A stretch of 64,000 nt of DNA, from positions 1 through 64,000 of IMG/VR virus record IMGVR_UViG_3300032053_000049. One strand, given 5' to 3'. The translations under genes were made by a program, and so were the position numbers. Below the pieces are notes generated by a model, which saw nothing but the letters and a program-made list of their open reading frames with translations, had not been told where the DNA came from and ran no database searches. This document shows positions 1 through 8,623 of the stretch, in pieces. The stretch is from a virus. How positions within the stretch are numbered: position 1 is the stretch's first letter; every line of letters begins with the position of its first letter.

Positions 1-1
1 A

Positions 2-662
2 TCTAATTTTGATTTCATAATAGCAGAAAAAATACCAAATGATAATCTTCTTATAGTTGAGCAAAAATATTTAGATTTGTGTAATAATGATAAAAATATT
101 AGTTACAATATGAGTAATGATACTAAAAGCACCAATGAAAGGAAAACATCATATTAATACTGCTAAAGAAAAAATTAGAATGTGTAATATAGGAAGAAAA
201 CATACCTTACAAACTAAATTAAAAATGAGTATATCTAAAAAAGGAATAAAAAATCCAAAATTGGGAAGAAATATGTTTGGAGAAAATAATCCAATGTATG
301 GAAAACATCATACAGAAAAATCTAAAGAAAAAAATAGATTATCTCATTTTGGAAAATATGATGGAAACAAAAACCCAAATTATGGAAAAAAACATAGTTA
401 TATTACGAGACAAAAAATTAGTAAATCGTTATTGGGCATTCCATCACCAATGAAAGGAAAACATCATACAAACGAATCAAAAGAAAAATTGAGTATATCA
501 CACAGAGATAAAACCACATTTAACTTTAAAAATATAAAAACAAATGAAATATTTATTGGAAATTCCTATGATTTTTCTCAAAAATTTAATTTTCCTTCAG
601 GAAATGTTAGGCCATTTGCTAAAGGAAAAATTAAACATTTTCATAATTGGATTATTTTCTAA
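2..662 (+). pseudogene. GIY-YIG/NUMOD3 homing endonuclease, 5' partial and frameshifted
   Basis: This is the only plus-strand gene. The first frame (from base 2) encodes the end of a GIY-YIG nuclease domain, including IVEQKYLDLCN with the family's catalytic glutamate, and runs to a stop at 155-157. From base 114 the next frame encodes several NUMOD3-type DNA-binding repeats (PMKGKHH, NNPMYGKHH, NPNYGKKHS, PSPMKGKHH) and a short C-terminal domain. Dropping one A from the AAAA run at 125-128 joins the frames smoothly as ...YNMSNDTKAPMKGKHH. The nuclease N-terminus is outside the window. It is either a dead endonuclease with a one-base insertion or a homopolymer sequencing error. Its 3' end overlaps the 3' end of the convergent minus-strand gene by 11 bases. 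Confidence 0.8.
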
Positions 663-894
663 ATTTTCCTCTATTGTAAATAAAATCGTTGTATTCCTCA
701 TCATTCTTACATCCTATAGATTCCAGAAATATTTGATGTCTCCACTCTGAAAATTTTTTACATATTTCTCTATGTCTTTCTTGAGACAATCCCTTTTTAG
801 TTATTAAATATGGAGCAGGTCCAATATGACTTAACCTAGTAGTCAATTCTAAAACATCTAGGCCAAATATTTCTTGTAATTCTTCCGTTGTCAT
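652..894 (-). CDS. hypothetical protein, 80 aa
   Basis: Small soluble, charged protein of unknown function, with no signal peptide or membrane segment. It begins MTTEELQEIFGLDVLE and has a basic, aromatic middle (KKFSEWRHQIFLES). Its start codon overlaps the stop of the upstream 97-residue gene by four bases, so translational coupling is likely. It is the last minus-strand gene before the convergent endonuclease. The family was not recognised. Confidence 0.7.
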   Translation of the reverse strand: MTTEELQEIFGLDVLELTTRLSHIGPAPYLITKKGLSQERHREICKKFSEWRHQIFLESIGCKNDEEYNDFIYNRGKFRK

Positions 895-1184
895 TTGCTT
901 ATTGTATTTAATCCACCACTAATTTTAGTACATTTCCATTTTGATTTCTTTGCTTTTTGTTTATCTTTCCATTCACGAGTTTTTGTCCATTTCATGTGGT
1001 TATATCTATTTTTTAATGGATTAAGAAAACAATGAATTTCTCCCATTTCATTTTCAGTATAAGGAACAAATTTTTTCTTTCCTTTTGGATCTATTTCATA
1101 ATATCCTCTTGATACTTGTTCGTGGATAGAAGCAGACACTTCAGTTGGTACACTAAAATATTTTAATGTTTTTGCTATTCTCAT
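891..1184 (-). CDS. hypothetical protein, 97 aa
   Basis: Basic small protein of unknown function. The C-terminal half is rich in Lys and Trp (KWTKTREWKDKQKAKKSKWK), which suggests nucleic-acid binding, but no known domain is visible. Both ends overlap neighbours by four bases, giving a tight three-gene run with the genes on either side, all downstream of GMP reductase. A TATAAATA octamer in coding orientation lies about 21 bases before its start, inside the preceding gene, and may be chance. Confidence 0.7.
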   Translation of the reverse strand: MRIAKTLKYFSVPTEVSASIHEQVSRGYYEIDPKGKKKFVPYTENEMGEIHCFLNPLKNRYNHMKWTKTREWKDKQKAKKSKWKCTKISGGLNTISK

Positions 1185-1426
1185 ATAATTTCACGTGTTT
1201 CTGTATTTATAGTTTTAGTAAAATTAGGACCGTTGGTTTCTATTATTGTAATTTGATCTGCTCTTTCTATAACCACATCTTTAAGATTTTTTTCTTTAAT
1301 ATGGTCTTTAGCATTTTGTTTTGAAAGAAATTCAAATAATCCTATATGATTATTACTAACATATCCTTTTTCTTTTCCTACTTTTTTAATTCTATATAAT
1401 ATTCGTGTATAATTTTTAGTTTTCAT
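1181..1426 (-). CDS. hypothetical protein, 81 aa
   Basis: Small basic protein starting MKTKNYTRILYRIKKVGKEKG, with no recognised domain. An in-frame GTG start at 1456 would add ten residues. The ATG at 1426 is preferred because it sits just after the GMP reductase stop, while the GTG lies well inside that gene and has no better leader. The stop overlaps the next start. The function is unknown; a small early or accessory phage protein is the most that can be said. Confidence 0.7.
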   Translation of the reverse strand: MKTKNYTRILYRIKKVGKEKGYVSNNHIGLFEFLSKQNAKDHIKEKNLKDVVIERADQITIIETNGPNFTKTINTETREII

Positions 1427-1428
1427 AA

Positions 1429-2409
1429 TTAATGATAAGGTAAAATCCGTTCCCACTCTATTTCTTTAAAACAATCTAAATCCGTGCCGCCGCCATATGA
1501 AATTGACGATTGCAACGCTTGTTGTATTTCATTCATTCTCTGTGAATATGTAAGACCTTCTTCTAATTCAAGAGTTCTACCTTCAACGTGTCGTCTTTCT
1601 CCTTTGACTTCATATGAAGTAGATCCACGATAAACTTTTTTTCCACCAACAATTTTAGCCGGTGAATCAATACAAGAAGCAAACCAGCCACCCGCCATTA
1701 TCATAGTGGCTCCGAAGGTCAATGCTTTAGCAATATCTCCATAATATTTGGCACCACCATCAGCAATAATTGGTTTAGGATTTAAACTAAAAGTTACTAT
1801 AGCATTAGCCTCATAAACAGAATGTAAAGTTGGAAGATGAAAACCAGTTTGATAACGAGTAGTACAGATCGAACCGCCTCCTATACCTACTTTAATAGCA
1901 TCAATATTTAAACCAGCAAGAAATTCCACTCCTTCAGCAGTAGCAACATTTCCAACAATAAGTTTTGAAGTAGGAAATTTCTCACGAACCCACGGTATGA
2001 CATCATCAACACTTTCATGATGAGCATGAGCAACGTCGATTGTTATATAATCTATTCTATAATTTTTATTACGAATATCATTTAAAATATTTTGATCTTT
2101 TTCATTAATACCCGTAGAAATGCTAATTAATTTCCAATTTTCTTCATTAGCTTTGGCTACAAAACTATGAATCGGCATATATTCTGTGTTATATTCTCCA
2201 AATCTATGAAAAATATAAAAATAATCATTTTCTGATAACCACTTGGCATTATCGTATGATATAACATCCTGCATATTTGCCGGAATAATTGGTAGTTTAT
2301 ATGTTCTTCCCAGAAATTCTACAGAAGTATCAGCCTTACTTCTACTTTGTAGATAAGAATATTTAGGGCGAAGACAAACCGTATCGTATGATAATAAAAA
2401 ATCTTTCAT
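1429..2409 (-). CDS. guaC: GMP reductase (GuaC2-type)
   Basis: Predicted to convert GMP to IMP with NADPH, recycling guanine nucleotides in the host cytoplasm. At 326 residues it has the usual length of the Firmicute GuaC2 type and lacks the CBS domains of IMP dehydrogenase. Visible landmarks are PANMQ (43-47), YITIDVAHAHH (121-131), GNVAT (153-157), the catalytic loop GIGGGSICTTR with Cys182, PIIADGG (213-219), GATMIMAGGWFAS and the GuaC2 ending SSISYGGGTDLD. It is free of inteins and looks intact. The start codon lies inside a long stem-loop (2401-2443), so translation may be controlled by RNA structure. IMP dehydrogenase is the main alternative but fits less well. A purine-salvage enzyme in a phage is an auxiliary metabolic gene. 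Confidence 0.88.
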   Translation of the reverse strand: MKDFLLSYDTVCLRPKYSYLQSRSKADTSVEFLGRTYKLPIIPANMQDVISYDNAKWLSENDYFYIFHRFGEYNTEYMPIHSFVAKANEENWKLISISTGINEKDQNILNDIRNKNYRIDYITIDVAHAHHESVDDVIPWVREKFPTSKLIVGNVATAEGVEFLAGLNIDAIKVGIGGGSICTTRYQTGFHLPTLHSVYEANAIVTFSLNPKPIIADGGAKYYGDIAKALTFGATMIMAGGWFASCIDSPAKIVGGKKVYRGSTSYEVKGERRHVEGRTLELEEGLTYSQRMNEIQQALQSSISYGGGTDLDCFKEIEWERILPYH

Positions 2410-2443
2410 TTACGTGGATAATATTACCACACAAATGAAAGAT
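2401..2443 (-). promoter_or_regulatory. start-codon-sequestering stem-loop of GMP reductase
   Basis: Arms ATCTTTCATTT (2401-2411) and AAATGAAAGAT (2433-2443) are perfectly complementary over 11 bases. A 2x2 internal loop separates them from a second four-base stem, GTGG (2414-2417) with CCAC (2427-2430), and a nine-base loop. Read on the minus strand, the 3' arm contains the ATG, AAA and GAT codons that open GMP reductase. The structure could be a translational switch or, as DNA, an operator. No U-run follows, so it is not a standard terminator. Confidence 0.7.
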
Positions 2444-2471
2444 GTAAATTTATTTTAAATGCTTATGTTTT

Positions 2472-3209
2472 TTATATATTTTGTTCGTCAACAACTTTTT
2501 TAACTTCTTTAATTAATGCTTTGAGTTGTTCTTTTGTAATACTTTCTTTATATGTTTTTACAACTCCTCTTGGAGCGTATTTGGCCATTGGTACTTTAGA
2601 TTTTTTAGTTTTTGGTGCCACAGAAACTTTAGGAGTATTCGTAGGCTTTGCTGCTGCAATTACATTGCCAGAAGCCGAAACAGGTCTATTAAAATTGACA
2701 TCTTTTTTTGTCATTTGAATGGGTTCTAGTTTTTTAAGTTTTGGTTCTGGCTTTACAGTTTGAGATTGTTGTTGTGCTATTTTTTTATTTGACTGTTTAG
2801 ATAAATCACTCAATCCTTGCCATGCTTTTTGTAAAATATTAGATTTTTTAGGAATTGTTGGCGTCGATGCAGAAGGAATTTCGAATTTATTTCGTATAAC
2901 AGGCGGTTTAATAACAGGAGGAACATTTCCTTGTGGAGAATATGTAAAATTATCACCTGCTCCTGTAGAAGAAGTAGATGTAGGTGAAGAATCACTCCTA
3001 GAAACGTTTGATGTTGTTTGTGGAGAAACCTTTTTGGAATTAGATGTTACATTTTTTCGTAATAGTGTTAATAATTGTTGATTATTAGGTCGTTTTGCAT
3101 TTTTAATTAAAATATCAATAATAGATTTTTTTTCTGTAGGTGAAAGATTTTGAATTACCTTTTTTAAATCAACACCTGAAAATGTTTGTTTTGCTTGAGT
3201 TTCATTCAT
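2472..3209 (-). CDS. low-complexity virion/scaffold-like protein, 245 aa
   Basis: Probably disordered protein of unknown function. It has an N-terminal helical region (to about residue 55), a long Ser/Thr/Pro/Asn-rich linker, and a Lys-rich C-terminus ending ITKEQLKALIKEVKKVVDEQN. That last helix resembles the N-terminal helices of two head-region proteins (MKKSELKVLLKHIIKEV and MIKLRSLITLIEQ). It is the next non-endonuclease gene after the prohead protease, where T4 has its scaffold gene 22, so a head core or scaffold role is possible. That is positional inference only. Confidence 0.6.
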   Translation of the reverse strand: MNETQAKQTFSGVDLKKVIQNLSPTEKKSIIDILIKNAKRPNNQQLLTLLRKNVTSNSKKVSPQTTSNVSRSDSSPTSTSSTGAGDNFTYSPQGNVPPVIKPPVIRNKFEIPSASTPTIPKKSNILQKAWQGLSDLSKQSNKKIAQQQSQTVKPEPKLKKLEPIQMTKKDVNFNRPVSASGNVIAAAKPTNTPKVSVAPKTKKSKVPMAKYAPRGVVKTYKESITKEQLKALIKEVKKVVDEQNI

Positions 3210-3231
3210 ATTATTTTATATATACATATAT

Positions 3232-4917
3232 TCATTTTATCCATATATATTTTAAATTTCCACAATCCCATATTCTATCCCAACCATTGTTTTTCATATT
3301 TTCCCATTCTGATAATGAAGAATTAAACATTAACAGTTTTTTTGAAAGAGTGTGTTTAGCAAATCCATATCGATGAAATCGTTTATAATTAATACCACGA
3401 TTAAAATACCAATAATTCGGTATTCCATCAGATATTTTTTTAAAACCAATTTTTTCATATATATTATTTTCTTTGGAAGTCCATCTCCTATCAGCATAAC
3501 TTGTTATTTTTGACGGATTATAGTTTTCAATGAAATAATTTAATAATTTACCTGCACCACCCAAAACATTGCATGTATTTAAAGAAGCATATCTAGATAA
3601 TTCATATTCATCCTTTTCGCTTTTTTGATTCATAAATATTCTTTTTTTACAAAAAGTCATTACTGCTACAAGTTCTTCATTATAAAATAATCCTAAATTT
3701 ATAGTAGATATATCATTTCCTTGTATATGATTTTCATTTAAAAAGTATTTTTTTTCATCAGGAATCAATATTTTAATTTTACATTTTCTAGCATATATTT
3801 TTTTCATTTGATTCACTCCTAATAAGTGTCTTAGTTTAGATTTTACAATTTCTTGTTTTTTTAACCATTCATCTTCAAAAATATGAATCAATTTTATATT
3901 TTTATTATTACAATCTATTAATTTTGAAAGATGATAATTTTTATCTTTATTTCCATTTATTTCTCCGTGCCAAAACAAACCATCGCATTCTATAGCAATA
4001 TTTTTTGATGGTATATAAATATCTAATTCTTTGTTATTTAATAAGATAGATTTAGTATTTTCTATAATAATTTCATTTGGCAATAAAAATTTAACATATT
4101 CAGTTATTTCTTTTTCAAATAAAGATGATCCGGATGATGGATAACACGTTAAGCATCTAGGAATTCTATCCCATCTTAACTGATAAGAAAAAATATTTTT
4201 ACAATATAAACATTCAAAATTATATTTTTTACCAACTCCTAAATATTCATCTTTTGTACATAATATTTTTACTTTATCTTTAAATCTATCAGATTGTAAT
4301 AAATTATTATAAAAATCATCTCTTTTAGTTTTACTTGTTTTTTCTGATATATCTTTAATTTTTTGGATATTATTTACACCATATTTTTCATTTATTATAT
4401 TTTCTTTTATATCTTGTCTTTCCAAAAACCATTCCGTTCCAAAATGTTTTAAACAAGTTTGTTTTTTCTTTTCTGATATTTCTTTTAGTTGAGAAATATT
4501 AGATACTCCATATCTATTCTTTATAGTAACGTTTCTTTTTTCTATTATTTTTCTATTAGAAAGACCATATTCAGTACCATAACGTTGTAAATTTGTGGAT
4601 TTAATTTTGTTAATAGTATTTGGATCAAACTGTGCACAAGAACAACAACACGTTCTCAAATAACCATTAGTAAAAGCAAAAAATGTAGTGATATTATTAC
4701 AAACGGGATTACAACATTTATTTTTTTCTAAATTATCATTTACTATGTGCCATATTCTTTGGGGTAAGATTGGATTTATGTCATCCAAAAAAGAAGTGAT
4801 ATCTAATATTTTTTGATATTCTTTTGAATATCCATATTTTTCAAACCACTCTTTTTTACACCGTTTTGAAACCAATTTGTTATTTATAATAAGATTAATT
4901 TGTATCCAAGTTTTCAT
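3232..4917 (-). CDS. large homing-endonuclease-like protein (Vsr-like core plus GNAT-like domain)
   Basis: A 561-residue free-standing mobile endonuclease of a type common between phage genes. The N-terminal region has Cys pairs (CCNPVCNN, CCCSC) and repeated units with the pattern RYGTEYGLSN, RYGVSNISQ, HFGTEWFLE, KYGVNNIQK that are likely DNA-binding. A zinc-ribbon pair (CLYCK, CLTC) precedes a Vsr-like nuclease core with IAIECDGLFWHGE (about 307-320). The C-terminal part (about 415-515), with LGLFYNEELVAVMTF and ELSRYASLN, resembles an acetyltransferase-like fold often attached to such enzymes. It lies between the prohead protease and the 245-residue protein. The stop is 22 bases before the next start. 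Confidence 0.8.
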   Translation of the reverse strand: MKTWIQINLIINNKLVSKRCKKEWFEKYGYSKEYQKILDITSFLDDINPILPQRIWHIVNDNLEKNKCCNPVCNNITTFFAFTNGYLRTCCCSCAQFDPNTINKIKSTNLQRYGTEYGLSNRKIIEKRNVTIKNRYGVSNISQLKEISEKKKQTCLKHFGTEWFLERQDIKENIINEKYGVNNIQKIKDISEKTSKTKRDDFYNNLLQSDRFKDKVKILCTKDEYLGVGKKYNFECLYCKNIFSYQLRWDRIPRCLTCYPSSGSSLFEKEITEYVKFLLPNEIIIENTKSILLNNKELDIYIPSKNIAIECDGLFWHGEINGNKDKNYHLSKLIDCNNKNIKLIHIFEDEWLKKQEIVKSKLRHLLGVNQMKKIYARKCKIKILIPDEKKYFLNENHIQGNDISTINLGLFYNEELVAVMTFCKKRIFMNQKSEKDEYELSRYASLNTCNVLGGAGKLLNYFIENYNPSKITSYADRRWTSKENNIYEKIGFKKISDGIPNYWYFNRGINYKRFHRYGFAKHTLSKKLLMFNSSLSEWENMKNNGWDRIWDCGNLKYIWIK

Positions 4918-4929
4918 TTGATTTTATTG

Positions 4930-4958
4930 CTTTTGATATATAAGTATACATTCAAAAG
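4930..4958 (-). promoter_or_regulatory. inverted repeat upstream of endonuclease gene
   Basis: Arms CTTTTGA (4930-4936) and TCAAAAG (4952-4958) flank a 15-base AT-rich loop, in the short gap between the prohead protease stop and the endonuclease start. No U-run follows on the minus strand. It may be an RNA stem-loop affecting transcript end or endonuclease translation, or chance. Confidence 0.35.
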
Positions 4959-4980
4959 GAAATAAAGTCAAAATCTTTAT

Positions 4981-6654
4981 TTATTTTATTTCAGATAAAA
5001 TATCTCTTATAATTGATTCTATTTTCATCCATTTATCGAAAATTGGGGGATTTATACTGGTTTTTACACCTTCGCTTAGATTACCAGCAGGAAACATAAA
5101 TGCTCCTCTCGTGCTTGGATTTGAAACAAAATCAAATGCGATTAGTTCGAAGTCATCTTGAACAAAATCGGCATCTTCATGTATACTCTTTTTAATTGTT
5201 CCAAGACCTCGGCTAGAAATACCTAAACGAATATTAGCACGAAATAATTCTCGTAAAATATTACCGTTTGGAGTAGGAAGAATTTCAATAGAGCCAATTA
5301 AGTCGTCCCCTTCCCAATGCATTTCAACAACATTATGAGAAACATTTTGAAGATTTACTACGGACGATTCCGGGTGATCGCAATTATGTGTCCACGTTAT
5401 TTTTCCATTATATCGCATTAACCAGGTGGAATTTGGAATGGTAACACAATATACATAATCATTAAAATCTACTAATTCAGCATATAAAAATCTACAATCC
5501 AAATAAATTCCCTTTGTAGTTTTTTCGTGTATTATATGTAAAGGTTTAGTGTTTTCAGCAAGAATCAATCTATCTGCAAAAATCCTATCTTCTGGTGTTC
5601 TTATGCTTGTAGTTGCACCACTTCCAAGTTTTAACATTATTTCAAACGTATCTTCAGAAAGTTGTGGCGATATAGTACAATATTCTCGAATTACTTTTCC
5701 ACAAACCATTCTATTTTTTCCATCTCCTAAAAGCATCCATTTCAATAAGATATTTAGTAATCTTACACTCCATTGTTTTGCGTATTCCGGTATTTTTTTA
5801 GTATAAGAATTACCAAGATCAAACAAATGGTTGTGTAAAAACTCATTAACAATAATGAACTGTCTATTATTTCGTAATACATATTTAAACGGAAGTCGTT
5901 TAAGAAGTTCTTCGATCATTGCTTTTGTATCTTCTTTAACTTGAGTTATTCCGACCAAATTACTTTTTCTTCCTCCTTTGGTTCCCGCACAATGTCCCTC
6001 GGCGAGATAGATACCTAAGAAAGCTGCCCAATCATCTGTCTTAATTTTTATTTCAGTATTGGGCAAAGTAAAATATTCATTATCTTCACCAATCCAATTT
6101 CCCGAATTCCTTATATAAGAATGAGAAACTCCAGAATCATTATTTTTGATTTTTTCATATAATTCTTCAGCAGTTATAACATATGGTTTATCATATCTAT
6201 CCCATAAAACTACTTTGTGTTTTTTTGTAACCATTATATCTAAGTTTTTTGAGTTATAAATATGAACCATCTGATCATTGTATAATTTTTCAACAGTATC
6301 GGTTACTTCTTGTATTTCTAACTGGTTATTACTAATGTTCAATGTAAAAACTTCGTCACCCACAGAAATATTTTCGATATTTTCCCATCCATCTTTTGTG
6401 AATATTTCTGTTCCTGCCGGCACACATTCCCCAATAGCCCGTCTTTCCTTTACAAAATTTTCTTCATATTTTTTTGCTTCTCGCATTAAAATATCTTTTC
6501 CATATACACGACCATTCTGGTTTTTTATTCCAGCACGTTGAAGAATTCCTTTCACGATAAGTTTTCGCATAGGATCTCTACTTGCTTCTTCAAAAATTAT
6601 ATCCCGAATTGGTTCAAAGGATATACAATCGATTAATAATTGTCTGTTGTCCAT
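4981..6654 (-). CDS. prohead protease (T4 gp21-like) precursor with intein
   Basis: Serine protease that cleaves scaffold and core proteins during head maturation. The precursor is 557 residues. Removing the intein (residues 77-424) leaves 76 + 133 = 209 residues, close to the 212 of T4 gp21. The joined sequence reads ...RRAIGE-CDHPESS..., matching the conserved G-E-x-D-H-P-E-S motif. His427 of the precursor is therefore the likely active-site histidine, and LGISSRGLG further on supplies the conserved serine region. Cys425 is the +1 residue of the intein. The gene follows the portal and core genes, as in T4 heads. Protease activity should depend on splicing because the intein separates the N-terminal strand from the catalytic part. 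Confidence 0.92.
   Translation of the reverse strand: MDNRQLLIDCISFEPIRDIIFEEASRDPMRKLIVKGILQRAGIKNQNGRVYGKDILMREAKKYEENFVKERRAIGECVPAGTEIFTKDGWENIENISVGDEVFTLNISNNQLEIQEVTDTVEKLYNDQMVHIYNSKNLDIMVTKKHKVVLWDRYDKPYVITAEELYEKIKNNDSGVSHSYIRNSGNWIGEDNEYFTLPNTEIKIKTDDWAAFLGIYLAEGHCAGTKGGRKSNLVGITQVKEDTKAMIEELLKRLPFKYVLRNNRQFIIVNEFLHNHLFDLGNSYTKKIPEYAKQWSVRLLNILLKWMLLGDGKNRMVCGKVIREYCTISPQLSEDTFEIMLKLGSGATTSIRTPEDRIFADRLILAENTKPLHIIHEKTTKGIYLDCRFLYAELVDFNDYVYCVTIPNSTWLMRYNGKITWTHNCDHPESSVVNLQNVSHNVVEMHWEGDDLIGSIEILPTPNGNILRELFRANIRLGISSRGLGTIKKSIHEDADFVQDDFELIAFDFVSNPSTRGAFMFPAGNLSEGVKTSINPPIFDKWMKIESIIRDILSEIK
5383..6426 (-). mobile_element. intein in prohead protease, LAGLIDADG type, 348 aa
   Basis: Runs from Cys77 to Asn424 of the precursor. 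Block A is CVPAGTEIFTKDGWENI, block B is MVTKKHKVV, and the end is ITWTHN followed by Cys+1, giving the standard His-Asn/Cys splice junction. DWAAFLGIYLAEGH and LLKWMLLGDGK are the two LAGLIDADG-type helices, with acidic residues kept (Glu in the first, Asp in the second). The homing nuclease may therefore still be active. Confidence 0.93.
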
Positions 6655-6655
6655 A

Positions 6656-7687
6656 TTAAGATTTCCATCCGATTTCTTTTATATATTCCATAAGATATAA
6701 TCTTCCAATTTTGGAAATACTAATGGAACCATTACTAAATTTTTGTCCAATATTTCCGCATTCCCACAAAGCTTCTCTAGCAACTAATTGTATATCTCTT
6801 GTATCTACTGATTCTCTAATATGATCTATTGGAATCTCTAAATTACATCGATATGAACGAGTTTTAGATTCATTAACAGTAGAAGTAACTTTTTTAATAT
6901 ATTTACCAAAATTTTTGGTTTCATTTACCATAAAGTTTGATAAGATAGATTTCAAATCATTGTTTATTTCTTCAGCAATAGCTCTTTTTTTCTTTTTAAC
7001 TGGTGGAATTTCCATTTGTGGAACTCCCGTATCTTGTGGAGTAGTTGCTATTGATGGTTGTGGCTGTTGAGCAGGAACTTGTCCAGAAGGAATAGTTGGT
7101 GCCGCTGGCGGCACCATAGGAGGAACAGTTTGTCCGCCTTGTGCTACATTTGGTTGTTCTTCTCCAGGAGCAGCTGTTGATGCGTCCTCTGGTTCTCCAG
7201 GAGCTTCAGTTTCAGTAGATCCACCTTCAACACCCTGTTCAATCTTAATATTAACTCCAGGTGTCAAAAAATATTTTTTATCATTCTCATCTTGAACAAT
7301 AACAACCCACTCTTTATACCAAAATTCTACATTAATCTTTTTAATTTTATCGATTGTATAATCTGTTTTTGGTTGACCATAACCACGAGAAGCATTGGTA
7401 GAAACACTTTTACCAACCAATTGTTTATTCATTTTATCAAGAAGTTTTTTCTTTGCTTCAGATTCAGCACGATTCTTTGCATCTTCAAATGCACGAAAAT
7501 CTTTAGTCCAATCGTATTCGTTTGGATCTTCTGGAGTAGGAGTACTATCCATTTCTGGTTCTGGTACGGGTGGTTGTTGATCCATAGCTGGTGCTGGTGG
7601 AGCTTGTAAAGGCTCTGGTGCTCCCATAGCTGGCATCCCCGCTGGAACTTGTTCTATAAGGGTGATTAACGAACGTAATTTAATCAT
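6656..7687 (-). CDS. Pro/Ala-rich head-region protein, 343 aa
   Basis: Unrecognised protein between two head-assembly genes. It opens with a short amphipathic helix (MIKLRSLITLIEQ), then a Pro/Ala/Glu-rich segment (about 15-58). A charged folded part follows with FRAFEDAKNRAESEAKKKLLDKM and VEFWYKEWVVIVQDENDKKYFLTPG. A second Pro/Gln/Thr-rich linker (about 165-235) leads to a C-terminal domain ending IGRLYLMEYIKEIGWKS. The start overlaps the upstream stop by four bases and the stop is one base before the protease start, so the three genes are tightly coupled. A head core or scaffold component is plausible by position. Confidence 0.75.
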   Translation of the reverse strand: MIKLRSLITLIEQVPAGMPAMGAPEPLQAPPAPAMDQQPPVPEPEMDSTPTPEDPNEYDWTKDFRAFEDAKNRAESEAKKKLLDKMNKQLVGKSVSTNASRGYGQPKTDYTIDKIKKINVEFWYKEWVVIVQDENDKKYFLTPGVNIKIEQGVEGGSTETEAPGEPEDASTAAPGEEQPNVAQGGQTVPPMVPPAAPTIPSGQVPAQQPQPSIATTPQDTGVPQMEIPPVKKKKRAIAEEINNDLKSILSNFMVNETKNFGKYIKKVTSTVNESKTRSYRCNLEIPIDHIRESVDTRDIQLVAREALWECGNIGQKFSNGSISISKIGRLYLMEYIKEIGWKS

Positions 7688-8592
7688 AATTTCTTTTCCT
7701 CTTCTGAAATACTTTTTACAACTTTAAATCCTAATTTCTCACTAGCATCGATAGCTTTCATAGACCCCATTTTATTCTTACTTCCCCAGGCAGGAGTTTG
7801 ATATCCTGATACAGCTCCAGTTGATGTCATTTCTTTCAATCCAGTTGTTCTTGATAATCTACAACCATCTTCCATATCATCTGAATATGTTCCGTCAGGA
7901 TTAGTCATTTCATTTGATTTTCTTCTACCCATTGGAGGACTAAATCCTGCTACTGCTCCTGTTCCTGATTCTTCTTCAATATCACCAATGTGAGTTATTT
8001 GAAATTTTTTTACATACCAACCACGGCCGTCTTTATCTCCGATCCATCCTCTTCTTCCATCCCACTGAGAAAGAGTAAATACTTCATTACTTTCAGCATA
8101 AGGTGGTTTTAATCTTACTTTATCACCATTTTTAAATTCTTCTTCATTTCCAATTTCTTCTTTTAAATCTGGAATATCCATTTCATCAGCAGTAATAAGA
8201 TTATTCCTATCAGGATTTGTGGTTTTACTCAAAATAGCTGGTTTTCCATTAAACATTCCTACAGCACAACAATAAGCATTACCACGAGTTTTAAACTGCC
8301 ATACACCTTTATCATCTTCTTCTTCTCCAAAAATATCCCAATAATTTCTAGCAATTTTACTAGCCGTATCATAATCAACTCCTGGTCCTAATTTAATAAC
8401 GCCCCGTGGCACGAAAATACCTTCCGGTTCATATTGTTTATCTACTTCATCGTCTTCTGCAGATTCTTCTACATTTACAGCACCAAAAAAATCAGGAGAT
8501 TTATCTTTGTTAGCAATCATTTCATTGACTTTCAAAGATTTAACTTCTTTTATTATATGTTTTAAAAGAACCTTAAGTTCTGATTTTTTCAT
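7684..8592 (-). CDS. head-region protein with repeated TGAVxG motifs, 302 aa
   Basis: Unrecognised acidic protein. It starts with an amphipathic helix (MKKSELKVLLKHIIKEVKSL). Two related motifs, GTGAVAGFSPPMGRRK and STGAVSGYQTPAWGSKNK, lie in the C-terminal third. A middle segment with NGDKVRLKPPYAESNEVFTL and DGRRGWIGDKDGRGWYVKKF looks like a small SH3/KOW-type beta barrel. The repeated motifs may be binding or cleavage sites for head-assembly partners, but that is inference. It lies between the core-like 292-residue gene and the 343-residue gene in the portal-to-protease interval. Confidence 0.75.
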   Translation of the reverse strand: MKKSELKVLLKHIIKEVKSLKVNEMIANKDKSPDFFGAVNVEESAEDDEVDKQYEPEGIFVPRGVIKLGPGVDYDTASKIARNYWDIFGEEEDDKGVWQFKTRGNAYCCAVGMFNGKPAILSKTTNPDRNNLITADEMDIPDLKEEIGNEEEFKNGDKVRLKPPYAESNEVFTLSQWDGRRGWIGDKDGRGWYVKKFQITHIGDIEEESGTGAVAGFSPPMGRRKSNEMTNPDGTYSDDMEDGCRLSRTTGLKEMTSTGAVSGYQTPAWGSKNKMGSMKAIDASEKLGFKVVKSISEEEKKL

Positions 8593-8623
8593 TCTATTTT
8601 CTCACAATCCAGTTATATAATAG

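Noticed and set aside
1181-1456. GTG start at 1456 for the small gene after GMP reductase
   Set aside because: It lies inside the GMP reductase gene and has no better leader; the ATG at 1426 sits just after that stop.
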